Shown piece by piece: positions 21,890 to 29,774 of a stretch of DNA of 29,774 bases (its first letter is position 1; every line of letters begins with the position of its first letter). Source of the DNA: JAFAVZ01 sp036009105. Its GTDB lineage: Bacteria > Acidobacteriota > Thermoanaerobaculia > Gp7-AA8. Made by a program: the position numbers and the translations under genes. The stretch is taken from positions 1-29,774 of the forward strand of contig DASYMJ010000089.1 of NCBI GenBank assembly GCA_036009105.1, read 5' to 3'. The notes beneath the pieces are model-generated. The model did no database searches. It was given only the letters and a program-made list of their open reading frames with translations, and was not told the DNA's origin.

Positions 21890-22535
21890 CGATCCGATCG
21901 ATCTCTCCCACCAGCTCTTCGACGTTCGCGAAGAGGAACTCCGCCTTCACCAGCAGCTCGCGGCCGAATCCCCCGCACAGGACGGCCGCCACCGGGAGCG
22001 GGACGCGATGCGCGGCCAGGATGTCGTACGGGGTATCGCCCACGGCGAGGGTTCGCGCCGGGTCGCTGCCGACGCGCTCCAGCGCGGCGCGGAAGATCTC
22101 CGGAGACGGCTTGGAGAACTCCGCGTCGCCCTTCGACGTCGACCCCTCCAGGAGCTCGCCGACGCCAAGAAGCTGCGTATAGTACCCCACCTCCTCCTCC
22201 TCGGAAGACGACCCGAGCGCGAGCTTGATGCCTCGCCCGCTCAACTCGGCGAGGCACTGCCGCATGTACGGAAATGGCTGCACGCGCATCATGTAACTGC
22301 TCTTCCACAGCTCGCCGCGGCGGGCTTTCACCGCCTCGCCGAAGCGGCGCATCTCGCGCGCGGTGAGGAGGTCGGGGACGAGGAGGTCGCCCCCTTTGCC
22401 GATCTGATTGCGGACAACGTCGGGCTCCAGCTCCTTGCCGAATTCGCGGAAGGCCTCCAGCCAGCATTCGGCGTGGAGGTCGTTGGAGTCGACCAGCGTG
22501 CCGTCGACGTCGAAGATGATGGCGTGGATGTGCAC
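21867..22535 (-). CDS. HAD-superfamily phosphatase (beta-phosphoglucomutase-like subfamily)
   Basis: A 222-residue protein with all four HAD motifs: nucleophile motif FDVDGTLVDS (D9, D11), motif II LALGSSSEE, motif III lysine in FSKPSPEIF, and motif IV VGDTPYDI. A helical cap lies between motifs I and II, as in phosphoglycolate phosphatase and beta-phosphoglucomutase-like enzymes. The GTG at 22535 is the best start, because homology begins immediately and upstream codons lie in the divergent intergenic region. The substrate cannot be told from sequence. It overlaps the downstream dipeptidase gene. Confidence 0.87.
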   Translation of the reverse strand: MHIHAIIFDVDGTLVDSNDLHAECWLEAFREFGKELEPDVVRNQIGKGGDLLVPDLLTAREMRRFGEAVKARRGELWKSSYMMRVQPFPYMRQCLAELSGRGIKLALGSSSEEEEVGYYTQLLGVGELLEGSTSKGDAEFSKPSPEIFRAALERVGSDPARTLAVGDTPYDILAAHRVPLPVAAVLCGGFGRELLVKAEFLFANVEELVGEIDRIDEYFSEE

Positions 22536-22568
22536 GGTGGGGGGGCTGAGCAGGGAGGATGCCACGTA

Positions 22569-22647
22569 GTTGTTGGTGATGGGTTGCCGGTCCGATGCGC
22601 TGCCCGGATCCGGGAGAAGCCCCGGACGAACAACGAACGACCCAACA
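22569..22647. repeat. Possible degenerate heptamer inverted array H
   Basis: GTTGTTG, GTGATGG and GTTGCCG (22569-22589) face CGAACAA, CGAACGA and CCCAACA (22627-22647). The period of seven and the inverted layout resemble arrays A-C, but the units are degenerate. Unlike the others, it lies between divergent genes, upstream of both. Confidence 0.35.
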
Positions 22648-22683
22648 ACTGTCATACTCGCTGGCCAACAACAGGAGAGCATC

Positions 22684-23004
22684 ATGAAAAGAACGGTCAC
22701 GGCCATCGTCCTCTCGCTTCTTCTCGCTCCCGGCCTCTACGCTGGCGACTGGACCGGCTGGATCACCGACTCCGGCTGCGGCGTCAAAGGCGCCAACGCG
22801 GAGCACAAAGGCTGCGCCATGAAATGCGCCGCCAAGGGCCAGGCGCTCGTCTTCTACAACGACGCGGACAAGAAGCTCTACAAGCTCGACAAGCAGGACC
22901 TGGCCAAGGAGCACCTCGGGCACGCGGTCAAGGTGAGCGGCGAGGTCGCCGGCGACGGGATCAAGGTTTCGTCCATCGCCGAGGCAAAGCCGGCCGCGAA
23001 GTAA
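22684..23004 (+). CDS. Small exported protein with three conserved-looking cysteines
   Basis: A 106-residue protein with a signal peptide (MKRTVTAIVLSLLLAPGLYA, cleavage after residue 20). The mature part starts GDWTGWITDSGCG and contains C32, H41, C44 and C48, then a compact beta-rich domain ending VKVSGEVAGDGIKVSSI, resembling an OB-like fold. Similar small periplasmic proteins are common in Acidobacteriota as I recall; the function is unknown. It has a good ribosome site (AGGAG, 22673-22677) and a CATACT -10-like hexamer at 22653-22658, so unlike several neighbours it has a normal leader. Confidence 0.75.
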   Translation: MKRTVTAIVLSLLLAPGLYAGDWTGWITDSGCGVKGANAEHKGCAMKCAAKGQALVFYNDADKKLYKLDKQDLAKEHLGHAVKVSGEVAGDGIKVSSIAEAKPAAK

Positions 23005-23054
23005 GCGGCGAGTCGAACAACTTCCTCCCACGAAGCGAAACGGCCCGCTGCCCA

Positions 23055-23060
23055 TATAAT
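23055..23060 (+). promoter_or_regulatory. Possible -10 element of the GNAT operon
   Basis: A perfect TATAAT ends 11 nt before the ATG at 23072. No -35 consensus is visible at the expected distance, and no Shine-Dalgarno precedes the start codon. Confidence 0.45.
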
Positions 23061-23071
23061 CCGCGCCCGCA

Positions 23072-23674
23072 ATGGGCAATCGTACGGAACGCGACATGGT
23101 GCCGGAGCCGCCCCGGGAGGGGCGCCGGCGCTTCATGATCGCCGGCGAGCACGTCATCCTGCGCGCGCTGGAGCGGGAAGACCTCGAGCGCTGCTACCGC
23201 TGGATGAACGACCCGAACATCGTCCGCACCCTCAAGTCGCGGTACCCGATCGCCTTTCAGAACGAGCTGGAGTGGCTGGAGGGGGCCATGCGTCCCGGCG
23301 TCACCGAGCGGCACTTCGCCATCGAGCGGAAGGACGACCGGACCCACATCGGCAACGCCTCCATCCACGACATCGACTGGGTCTCCCGCACCGGCTGGTT
23401 CGGCCTTTTCATCGGCGAGCCGTCCGCCTGGAACCGCGGCTTCGGCGGAGACGCGATCGGCACGCTGGTCCGCTTCGCCTTCGACGAGATGAACCTAGGC
23501 AAGCTGCGCATCAGCGTCTTCGACTACAACGAGCGGGCGAAGCACGTGCTGGAAGCGCACGGCTTCGTGCAGGAGGGAAAGCTGGCCCGCGACTTCTATC
23601 GCGAGGGCCGCTACCACGACATCATGATCCTCTCCATTTTCCGCGACCGCCCCACGGAGGCTCCCCAGACATGA
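23072..23674 (+). CDS. GNAT-family N-acetyltransferase (RimJ/RimL-like)
   Basis: A 200-residue acyl-CoA-dependent acetyltransferase. It has the RimJ/RimL-type beginning VILRALEREDLERCYRWMNDP, the IGNASIHDIDW strand, the acetyl-CoA binding loop in WNRGFGGDAIGTLVRFAF, and the C-terminal NERAKHVLEAHGFVQEGKLARDFYREGRYHDIMILSI, all typical of the family. The substrate may be a protein N-terminus, a small amine or an antibiotic and cannot be told. Its stop overlaps the start of the cobalamin-binding gene (ATGA). The ATG at 23072 could be replaced by an internal one at 23135, which starts nearer the conserved region. Confidence 0.9.
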   Translation: MGNRTERDMVPEPPREGRRRFMIAGEHVILRALEREDLERCYRWMNDPNIVRTLKSRYPIAFQNELEWLEGAMRPGVTERHFAIERKDDRTHIGNASIHDIDWVSRTGWFGLFIGEPSAWNRGFGGDAIGTLVRFAFDEMNLGKLRISVFDYNERAKHVLEAHGFVQEGKLARDFYREGRYHDIMILSIFRDRPTEAPQT

Positions 23675-24069
23675 GCGAACGAAAAATCCGCGTGCTGATC
23701 GCCAAGCCCGGCCTGGACGGCCATGACCGGGGGGCGAAGGTGATCGCCCGCGCCCTGCGCGACGCCGGCATGGAGGTGATCTACACCGGCCTGCGCCAGA
23801 CGCCGGAGCAGATCGTCGCCGCCGCCGTGCAGGAGGACGTCGACGCGATCGGCCTCTCCATCCTCTCCGGCGCGCACAACGTGCTCTTCCCCGAGATCAT
23901 GCGCCTGCTCAAGGACGAGGGGGCGGAGGATGTGATCGTGTTCGCCGGCGGGATCATCCCGGAGCAGGACATCCCGCGCCTCAAGGCGATGGGCATCCGG
24001 GAGATCTTCCTCCCCGGCACGCCGACCTCGGCCGCCGTGAACGCCATCCGCGCCGCGATCCAGCGCTGA
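23671..24069 (+). CDS. Cobalamin-binding subunit of methylmalonyl-CoA-type mutase
   Basis: A 132-residue single-domain protein matching the C-terminal B12-binding part of methylmalonyl-CoA or related acyl-CoA mutases. The DxHxxG motif, which supplies the axial histidine to cobalt, is in KPGLDGHDRGAKVIARAL, followed by the LSILSGAH and VFAGGIIP motifs and a FLPGT ending. Split mutases place this domain on a separate small subunit; the large catalytic subunit is not in the window. It overlaps genes on both sides (ATGA and TGATG), so it is co-translated with the acetyltransferase and the hydratase-like gene. A role in propionate or branched-chain acyl-CoA rearrangement is likely. Confidence 0.92.
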   Translation: MSERKIRVLIAKPGLDGHDRGAKVIARALRDAGMEVIYTGLRQTPEQIVAAAVQEDVDAIGLSILSGAHNVLFPEIMRLLKDEGAEDVIVFAGGIIPEQDIPRLKAMGIREIFLPGTPTSAAVNAIRAAIQR

Positions 24070-24725
24070 TGCGCCCTGCCGGACGTACGGACTTCGTGTT
24101 CGACGACGGCGGGATGAACCTGCTGTCGTCGTCCGCTTTGCGCTCCATCTCCGCCGCCCTCCCGGCCGAGGGGACGCTTTTCGTGTTCCGCTCCTCCCGC
24201 CCCGGCCTCTTCGCCGCCGGGGCGGACATGGCGGAGATGGCGCGCTTCACGCCGTTCGAGGCTTACGCGTTCTCGGCGCTCGGCCAATCCGTGTTTTCCG
24301 CCATCGAGTCGCTGCCCATGGTCACCGTGGCTTTGATCGATGGCGACTGCTTCGGCGGCGCGCTCGATCTCGCCCTCTCGTTCGATCTCCGCTTGGCCAC
24401 CCCCCGCGCCCGTTTCTCCCACCCCGGCGCCCGCCTCGGCATCGTGACCGGCTTCGGCGGCACCTCGCGCTGGCGTTCCGTCCTCTCCCGCCCCGCGGCC
24501 CGGCGGCTGTTCCTGGGGAACGAGGTCTTGTCCGCCGCCGAGGCTTTTTCCATCGGCCTCGTCGATCAGGTCTCTGCTTCTTTCGAAGAGGAACTGGCGC
24601 GCCTCGCCGCCCTCGATCCGGTTCGGACGCGGGTGATCAAGGAGCTGACCCGTCACGCGGAGCGGCTGTCGCGGGAGGAGTTGGTACGGATGGCGGAACT
24701 GCTGGGGAAGGTGTACTCAGGGTAA
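24069..24725 (+). CDS. Enoyl-CoA hydratase/isomerase-family protein with altered active site
   Basis: A 218-residue crotonase-fold protein, shorter than the usual 255-260 residues. The oxyanion-hole segment AAGADMAEM and the second loop GGALDLALSFDLRLA are present, as is LGIVTGFGGTSRW. By alignment by eye with classical enoyl-CoA hydratase, the catalytic glutamate of the GGGxEL motif is Asp, and the second catalytic glutamate (PExxLG) is replaced by Gly in HPGARLG. Classical syn-hydration may therefore be impaired, and an isomerase, hydrolase or non-catalytic role is possible. It is coupled by a TGATG overlap to the mutase subunit, so it probably acts in acyl-CoA metabolism. The 3' end overlaps the convergent gene by 9 nt. 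Confidence 0.87.
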   Translation: MRPAGRTDFVFDDGGMNLLSSSALRSISAALPAEGTLFVFRSSRPGLFAAGADMAEMARFTPFEAYAFSALGQSVFSAIESLPMVTVALIDGDCFGGALDLALSFDLRLATPRARFSHPGARLGIVTGFGGTSRWRSVLSRPAARRLFLGNEVLSAAEAFSIGLVDQVSASFEEELARLAALDPVRTRVIKELTRHAERLSREELVRMAELLGKVYSG

Positions 24726-25679
24726 AGGCGCCAGCTCGAGCTCGATTCCGTCGGACAGACCGCCTCCCGGCGCCGGATTGTGGACGGCGATGATGGCCTT
24801 CCCTTTGATTGCCTCCAGCTCCTTCTTCAGCACGGTCACCTGCAGCTCCGCATCGCTCACCCGGACCGCGCGCGACTTCAAGGGCGTGGCGTTCAGCTCG
24901 ACCACCGAGTCGCGTACGAATCCGGAGCCGACGAGCTTCAGCTGGGCGTCCCTGTCCCTCGGTACCGGCTTCGGGTCGGTGACGATCTCGGTCAGCACCG
25001 GCGCGGGGTTCTTCGCCGCATCTTTTCCCGTCTCCGCCTTGGTGAAGGCGACCTCGAAGATCTGCCGCAGTTTTTCGGCCGTTTCCCGGTGGAACAGTCC
25101 GACCAGCGCCGCGAGCGCCGCGAATGCGTAGGGACTGGTGTCGCTGACCGTCGACGCTCCCGAGAAGAAGCCGCCGCGGATCACGAGGTACATCACCACC
25201 GCCAGCAGCGCGCTGGTGAACGGCGCGACGAGATAGAGGGGGACCCAACTCCAGGTCAGCTTCTCGTTCCCCACGTACCAGAAGTAGGAGCGCAGCGCGT
25301 AGACGAAGCCGCCGATCGCGCCGCAGAGAATGACGATCAGCACGAGCCGGCGCTCGTTCCAGACGACCCAGTCCCGGCCGAACACGGGCACGCATTCCGG
25401 GTCGTTGTCCTTGTCGCCGGTGCGCAGGTGGGCGCGCAGCACGTGCGCCAGCTCTTCGCACTGGCGGCACTGCTGATCCTGCCGGCAGCGCTTGTTCAGA
25501 AAATCGGGGGTGAGCTCCGCCGCGGTTCCGGGCGTGACCTGTTGCGGCACGGCGCCGGACGGCGTCGGGTGCGGCCACATCTGGGAAAGGACGAACACGC
25601 ACCCGGTCGTCGCGACGATCAGCCATCCGCCCAGGACGATGACTCCCCAGATCGGTACCAGATTGCCATCGTCGTTCAT
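24717..25679 (-). CDS. Membrane protein with C-terminal IPT/TIG domain
   Basis: A 320-residue protein with an N-terminal membrane helix (about 9-33, IWGVIVLGGWLIVATTGCVF), a cysteine-rich loop (RCRQDQQCRQCEELAH, about 64-79), two or three further helices at about 112-200, and a C-terminal Ig-like IPT/TIG domain (about 228-318, with LKLVGSGFVRDSVVELN and VHNPAPGGGLSDGI). IPT domains usually mediate protein or polysaccharide contacts. The ATG at 25679 is chosen because the longer reading frame runs antisense through mccB. Function unknown; it stands alone between acyl-CoA genes on the other strand. Confidence 0.78.
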   Translation of the reverse strand: MNDDGNLVPIWGVIVLGGWLIVATTGCVFVLSQMWPHPTPSGAVPQQVTPGTAAELTPDFLNKRCRQDQQCRQCEELAHVLRAHLRTGDKDNDPECVPVFGRDWVVWNERRLVLIVILCGAIGGFVYALRSYFWYVGNEKLTWSWVPLYLVAPFTSALLAVVMYLVIRGGFFSGASTVSDTSPYAFAALAALVGLFHRETAEKLRQIFEVAFTKAETGKDAAKNPAPVLTEIVTDPKPVPRDRDAQLKLVGSGFVRDSVVELNATPLKSRAVRVSDAELQVTVLKKELEAIKGKAIIAVHNPAPGGGLSDGIELELAPLP

Positions 25680-25748
25680 GCGCGCCTCCGCACTGTGAGA
25701 GGGACGCGCCTCGCCGCTTCCCGCCCGCCCTGATATCCTCCGGCGCCG

Positions 25749-27356
<1,608 letters not shown>

Positions 27357-27361
27357 GAGGC

Positions 27362-27988
27362 ATGGCCGTCACCTGGTTCGTCTTCGACCTCGGCAACACC
27401 GTGATCAAGCTCGCGTACGAGCGCGTGCTGGCCGCGATCTGCGCGCAGTCCGCGACCACGCGCGACGAGCTGCTGGAACTGCTCGAGGCGCCCGGCTCGT
27501 ACCGGGACATGGAGCGCGGCGCCGTCACCTTCTGGGAGTTCTACGAGTACCTCTGCGACAAGGCCGACTACCGCGGCTCCATCCGCGAGTTCCATGAGCT
27601 GTGGGGCGACTTCTTCGACGGCACCATGCCGGGCATGGAGGACGTGCTCGACCGGGTGCGCGAGCGCTACCGCGTGGCGTTCCTCTCCAACTCGAACGAG
27701 GTGCACGCGGAGGTGATCCCGCGCAAGTTCGCGGGCCTCTTCCGCAAGGACGACCGCTTCATCTGGTCCCATCGCTTCCGGGTGGCGAAGCCCGATCCGG
27801 AGCTCTTCCGCCGGACGCTGGAGATCATCGGCGCGCTGCCCCATCACACCGTGTTCATCGATGACCTCATCGAGAACGTGATCGCCGCGCGCGGGGTGGG
27901 CATGAAGGCGTTCCAGTTCCGGGACAGCTTCTCGCTGCAGCGGGAGCTGGAAGAGGAGGAGCTGCTGGTGCGGGCCGAGAGAAATTGA
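27362..27988 (+). CDS. HAD-like hydrolase (YihX-type FDLGN motif)
   Basis: A 208-residue protein with HAD motifs: nucleophile FDLGNTV (D9), where the usual second aspartate is Gly as in YihX-like glucose-1-phosphatases and haloacid-dehalogenase-like members; motif II FLSNSNE; motif III lysine in VAKPDPELF; and motif IV VFIDDLIENV. A helical cap lies at about 15-90. The ATG at 27362 lies 5 nt after the mccB stop codon, so the two form an operon, but the substrate is unknown. Its stop codon TGA (27986-27988) coincides with the first TTGAAAA of heptamer array F. Confidence 0.88.
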   Translation: MAVTWFVFDLGNTVIKLAYERVLAAICAQSATTRDELLELLEAPGSYRDMERGAVTFWEFYEYLCDKADYRGSIREFHELWGDFFDGTMPGMEDVLDRVRERYRVAFLSNSNEVHAEVIPRKFAGLFRKDDRFIWSHRFRVAKPDPELFRRTLEIIGALPHHTVFIDDLIENVIAARGVGMKAFQFRDSFSLQRELEEEELLVRAERN

Positions 27989-28066
27989 AAATGAAAAATT
28001 GAAAATTGAAAATGAAGGTGGCGCGCTGCGCGCGCGCATTTTCAATTTTCAATTTTCAATTTTCAA
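27985..28066. repeat. Heptamer hairpin array F (TTGAAAA type)
   Basis: The left arm at 27985-28012 has TTGAAAA, TGAAAAA, TTGAAAA, TTGAAAA. The right arm at 28039-28066 has four TTTTCAA units. The centre contains a second small palindrome (GCGCGC TGC GCGCGC). It lies between the convergent HAD and zinc-ribbon membrane protein genes. The first unit supplies the HAD gene stop codon, and the right arm ends next to the other gene's stop. Confidence 0.9.
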
Positions 28067-28068
28067 TT

Positions 28069-29145
28069 TCAGTGCGCCATCAGCCCGTTCTGCACGGTCT
28101 GCGTCAGCTGGTCCTCGCCGTACCAGTGACGGTGGAACTGGAGCAGCGCGTCGCGGTCGGCATTCGCCGGGGGGGCGGAGCCGTCGCTGCGGTGGAACAG
28201 GCGGGGGAAGCGGTAGAGCACGTAGTCGAAGTTGCGCTTCGCGTACTCCTGGCCCAGGCGCTGGAACGAGGCGCCGTCGATGGAGAACTTCGTGACGCCC
28301 TTGTAGGAGAGCTCCACGCGCGAGTAGCGCTTGTCGCGCACGCTCTTGGCGAACTCGAGGAAGGCCGTATGCACGTCGATCGGCGTCTGGCGGAAGCTGA
28401 TCTCCTTGAGGTCGTACACCACCACGCCCGGCACCACCCAATACTCGTAATGCGCGGACACTTCCATGCCGCGGAAGGCGGCGTTCTTCTTGAGCACGTC
28501 GTCGACCGGCTGCTGGAGCAGCAGGACGTTCGCCGAATAGCCGACCACGGCGGCGATGAGCGGCGTCCCGACGAACACGAGCTTGCGGTGGCGCATGAAC
28601 GGCACCGAGACCTGGGTGCGCTCGAAGCGGAACTGGCGCTTGATCATCTGCCAGAAGGAGACGCTTTTTTTCTGCCTCCGCGACGCGGGCGGCTCGACCG
28701 GGATGGCGTAGTAGATGATGGACAGGATCAGGCCGCCGGCGATGGAGAGCAGGCCCACCGGACGGAACACGAGCAGCGCGCCCAACCCGAGGATGTAGCT
28801 GACCCAGCTGGCGTAATTGATGCGGGTGCGGAGCCGCTGGGCCCGCTCACGGTAGTAGTCGTCGTTGACGATCTCGGAGCAGTGCCGGCAGCGGATGGCG
28901 CGGGCGGCGATCTCGCCGCCGCAGAACTGGCAGTGGGCCGACTGATCGGCCGCCCGCCGCCGCTGGTTGTGGTCCTCGGCCCGGCGCTGTTTCGGCGCCT
29001 CCACCTCGAGGATCGGCACCGCCGCGGCCGCGGCCGACTTGACGAACAGCAGCCCGCAACCGGTGCAGGCCGGCGCGCCGTCTTCGATCAGGGAGTGGCA
29101 TTCGGGACAATGCATTTGCTTGTACTTTTGCAAACGGGCCGCCAT
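28069..29145 (-). CDS. Double zinc-ribbon membrane protein of unknown function
   Basis: A 358-residue protein with two zinc ribbons at the N-terminus (C13/C16 with C27/C30, and C72/C75 with C86/C89), two adjacent membrane helices at about 112-148 and a third at about 189-210, then a soluble C-terminal region of about 150 residues (with YWVVPGVVVYDLKEISFRQ). Similar zinc-ribbon plus membrane proteins are common and mostly uncharacterised. The ATG at 29145 has no Shine-Dalgarno; an in-frame ATG at 29115 (MHCPECHSL) is an alternative. It is transcribed alone toward heptamer array F. Confidence 0.75.
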   Translation of the reverse strand: MAARLQKYKQMHCPECHSLIEDGAPACTGCGLLFVKSAAAAAVPILEVEAPKQRRAEDHNQRRRAADQSAHCQFCGGEIAARAIRCRHCSEIVNDDYYRERAQRLRTRINYASWVSYILGLGALLVFRPVGLLSIAGGLILSIIYYAIPVEPPASRRQKKSVSFWQMIKRQFRFERTQVSVPFMRHRKLVFVGTPLIAAVVGYSANVLLLQQPVDDVLKKNAAFRGMEVSAHYEYWVVPGVVVYDLKEISFRQTPIDVHTAFLEFAKSVRDKRYSRVELSYKGVTKFSIDGASFQRLGQEYAKRNFDYVLYRFPRLFHRSDGSAPPANADRDALLQFHRHWYGEDQLTQTVQNGLMAH

Positions 29146-29220
29146 GAACGGTTATTCGGAGATCAGGCAGAAAGATGGCAGGCTCAGGCATGTGGAGGGG
29201 GTGAAAAGCGGCGAGAGGGG

Positions 29221-29255
29221 TACTCTAATGGGCGTCACGTCCAAATCGAGGAGGT
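29221..29255 (+). promoter_or_regulatory. -10-like hexamer and strong ribosome binding site of the secreted protein gene
   Basis: TACTCT (29221-29226) may be a -10. GAGGAGGT (29248-29255) is a near-perfect Shine-Dalgarno 5 nt before the ATG at 29261 and fixes that start. No clear -35 is seen. Confidence 0.55.
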
Positions 29256-29260
29256 CCCGG

Positions 29261-29774
29261 ATGAAGCGAGCGGCTTTCCTTCTGCTCTTCGTCGTTGCCC
29301 ATGCGTCGTTTGCGGCTGACAGCCTGTTCGTCCGCGACGCGGTCGGCGTGCGCAGCTACCCGCCCCCTCCGCGGCTGGCGGAGCGGGCCAAGCTCGCCCC
29401 GGCCACCGAGCTGGCCCCGGCGGCGCAGGTCGACCCGGAACGGATCGAGGCGATGCGCGAGCACAACGCGCGCGGCGTCGAGCCGGCCGAGATCGGCTTC
29501 ACCCGCCCGCTGCCCGACCCGATCTTCCTCCGCCTCGGCGAAGGCACGGCGGCGAAGCAGACGCCGACGCGCTCGCAGCGCGGCGTGCTGGCGGCCTCCG
29601 ATCATGGGACGGTGCTCTGGAGCACGATGCTGCACGTCGCGGGCGCCGAGCGGCTGCGCCTCCACCTCGAGCAGGTGCGGTTGCCGGCCGAGGCGGTGCT
29701 GTGGGTTTATGGGCCGGGGGATGACGTGCAGGGCTTCGGCCGCGAGCTGATCGACGGCGACGGCAGCCTCTGGG
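29261..29774 (+). CDS. Secreted protein, N-terminal part; probably trypsin-like serine protease precursor
   Basis: The reading frame is open from the ATG at 29261 to the window edge (171 residues seen). It begins with a signal peptide (MKRAAFLLLFVVAHASFAAD, cleavage near residue 19). The following region has a proline-rich part and then a beta-sandwich-like segment: VLWSTMLHVAGAERLRLHLE, LPAEAVLWVYG and GSLW at the edge. This arrangement resembles the N-terminal domain that precedes the peptidase domain in secreted trypsin/lysyl-endopeptidase-like proteins of soil bacteria. The catalytic part would be downstream, so the assignment is an inference. A strong Shine-Dalgarno supports the start. 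Confidence 0.7.
   Translation, partial: MKRAAFLLLFVVAHASFAADSLFVRDAVGVRSYPPPPRLAERAKLAPATELAPAAQVDPERIEAMREHNARGVEPAEIGFTRPLPDPIFLRLGEGTAAKQTPTRSQRGVLAASDHGTVLWSTMLHVAGAERLRLHLEQVRLPAEAVLWVYGPGDDVQGFGRELIDGDGSLW

Noticed and set aside
28006..29319. A 437-codon rightward frame opposite the zinc-ribbon membrane protein gene.
   Set aside because: It is antisense to a protein with clear cysteine pairs and membrane helices, and its own translation is low-complexity without motifs.

Overview
This is a high-GC bacterial window of about 29.8 kb, probably from an uncultured soil or sediment lineage. The gene content points towards Acidobacteriota, perhaps Thermoanaerobaculia-like, but no rRNA or taxonomic marker is present, so the assignment is weak. 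No tRNA, rRNA, CRISPR array, insertion sequence or prophage was recognised.

Positions 1-13585 are the edge of a type VI secretion (T6SS) locus. It starts with a truncated baseplate gene tssG and the sheath-recycling ATPase clpV (tssH), followed by a response regulator made of two receiver domains. Next come accessory and spike genes: a leftward group ending in a lysine-methyltransferase-like protein, two 223-residue LysM / beta-sandwich / peptidoglycan-binding proteins, a DUF4123 chaperone-like protein, VgrG, a PAAR-like tip protein followed by a second methyltransferase, and a MORN-repeat protein overlapping a membrane-anchored SPOR protein. Four proteins (genes at 5983, 6258, 7023 and 7633) share a related beta-sandwich segment. 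No toxin catalytic domain was recognised.

Positions 13675-20669 hold a FadL-type outer membrane protein, a TIR / NB-ARC / TPR protein (possible defence or signalling STAND ATPase), an unrecognised membrane protein, an exported protein, a type II NADH dehydrogenase-like flavoprotein, a small unrecognised protein and a zinc-ribbon protein. Positions 20759-29774 are mostly metabolic: an M19 dipeptidase, two HAD hydrolases, a small exported protein, a GNAT acetyltransferase, a cobalamin-binding mutase subunit, an enoyl-CoA-hydratase-like protein, an IPT-domain membrane protein and a methylcrotonyl-CoA-carboxylase-type carboxyltransferase. The last group fits branched-chain amino acid or propionyl-CoA catabolism. 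The window ends with a zinc-ribbon membrane protein and the start of a secreted protein resembling the N-terminus of trypsin-like proteases.

The most unusual feature is not a gene. Seven intergenic sites carry inverted arrays of tandem heptamers, from four unrelated heptamer sequences (GTTRTCR, CGATGAA, TTGAAAA, GCGRGCR), each able to fold into a long hairpin. They sit at gene 3' ends. All four convergent gene pairs that do not overlap have one between them, and in several cases the array supplies the stop codon. A separate family of paired REP-like palindromes occurs between genes and also in frame inside clpV and the SPOR gene. Several genes have a -10-like hexamer only 6-11 nt before the ATG and no Shine-Dalgarno, which suggests leaderless transcripts.
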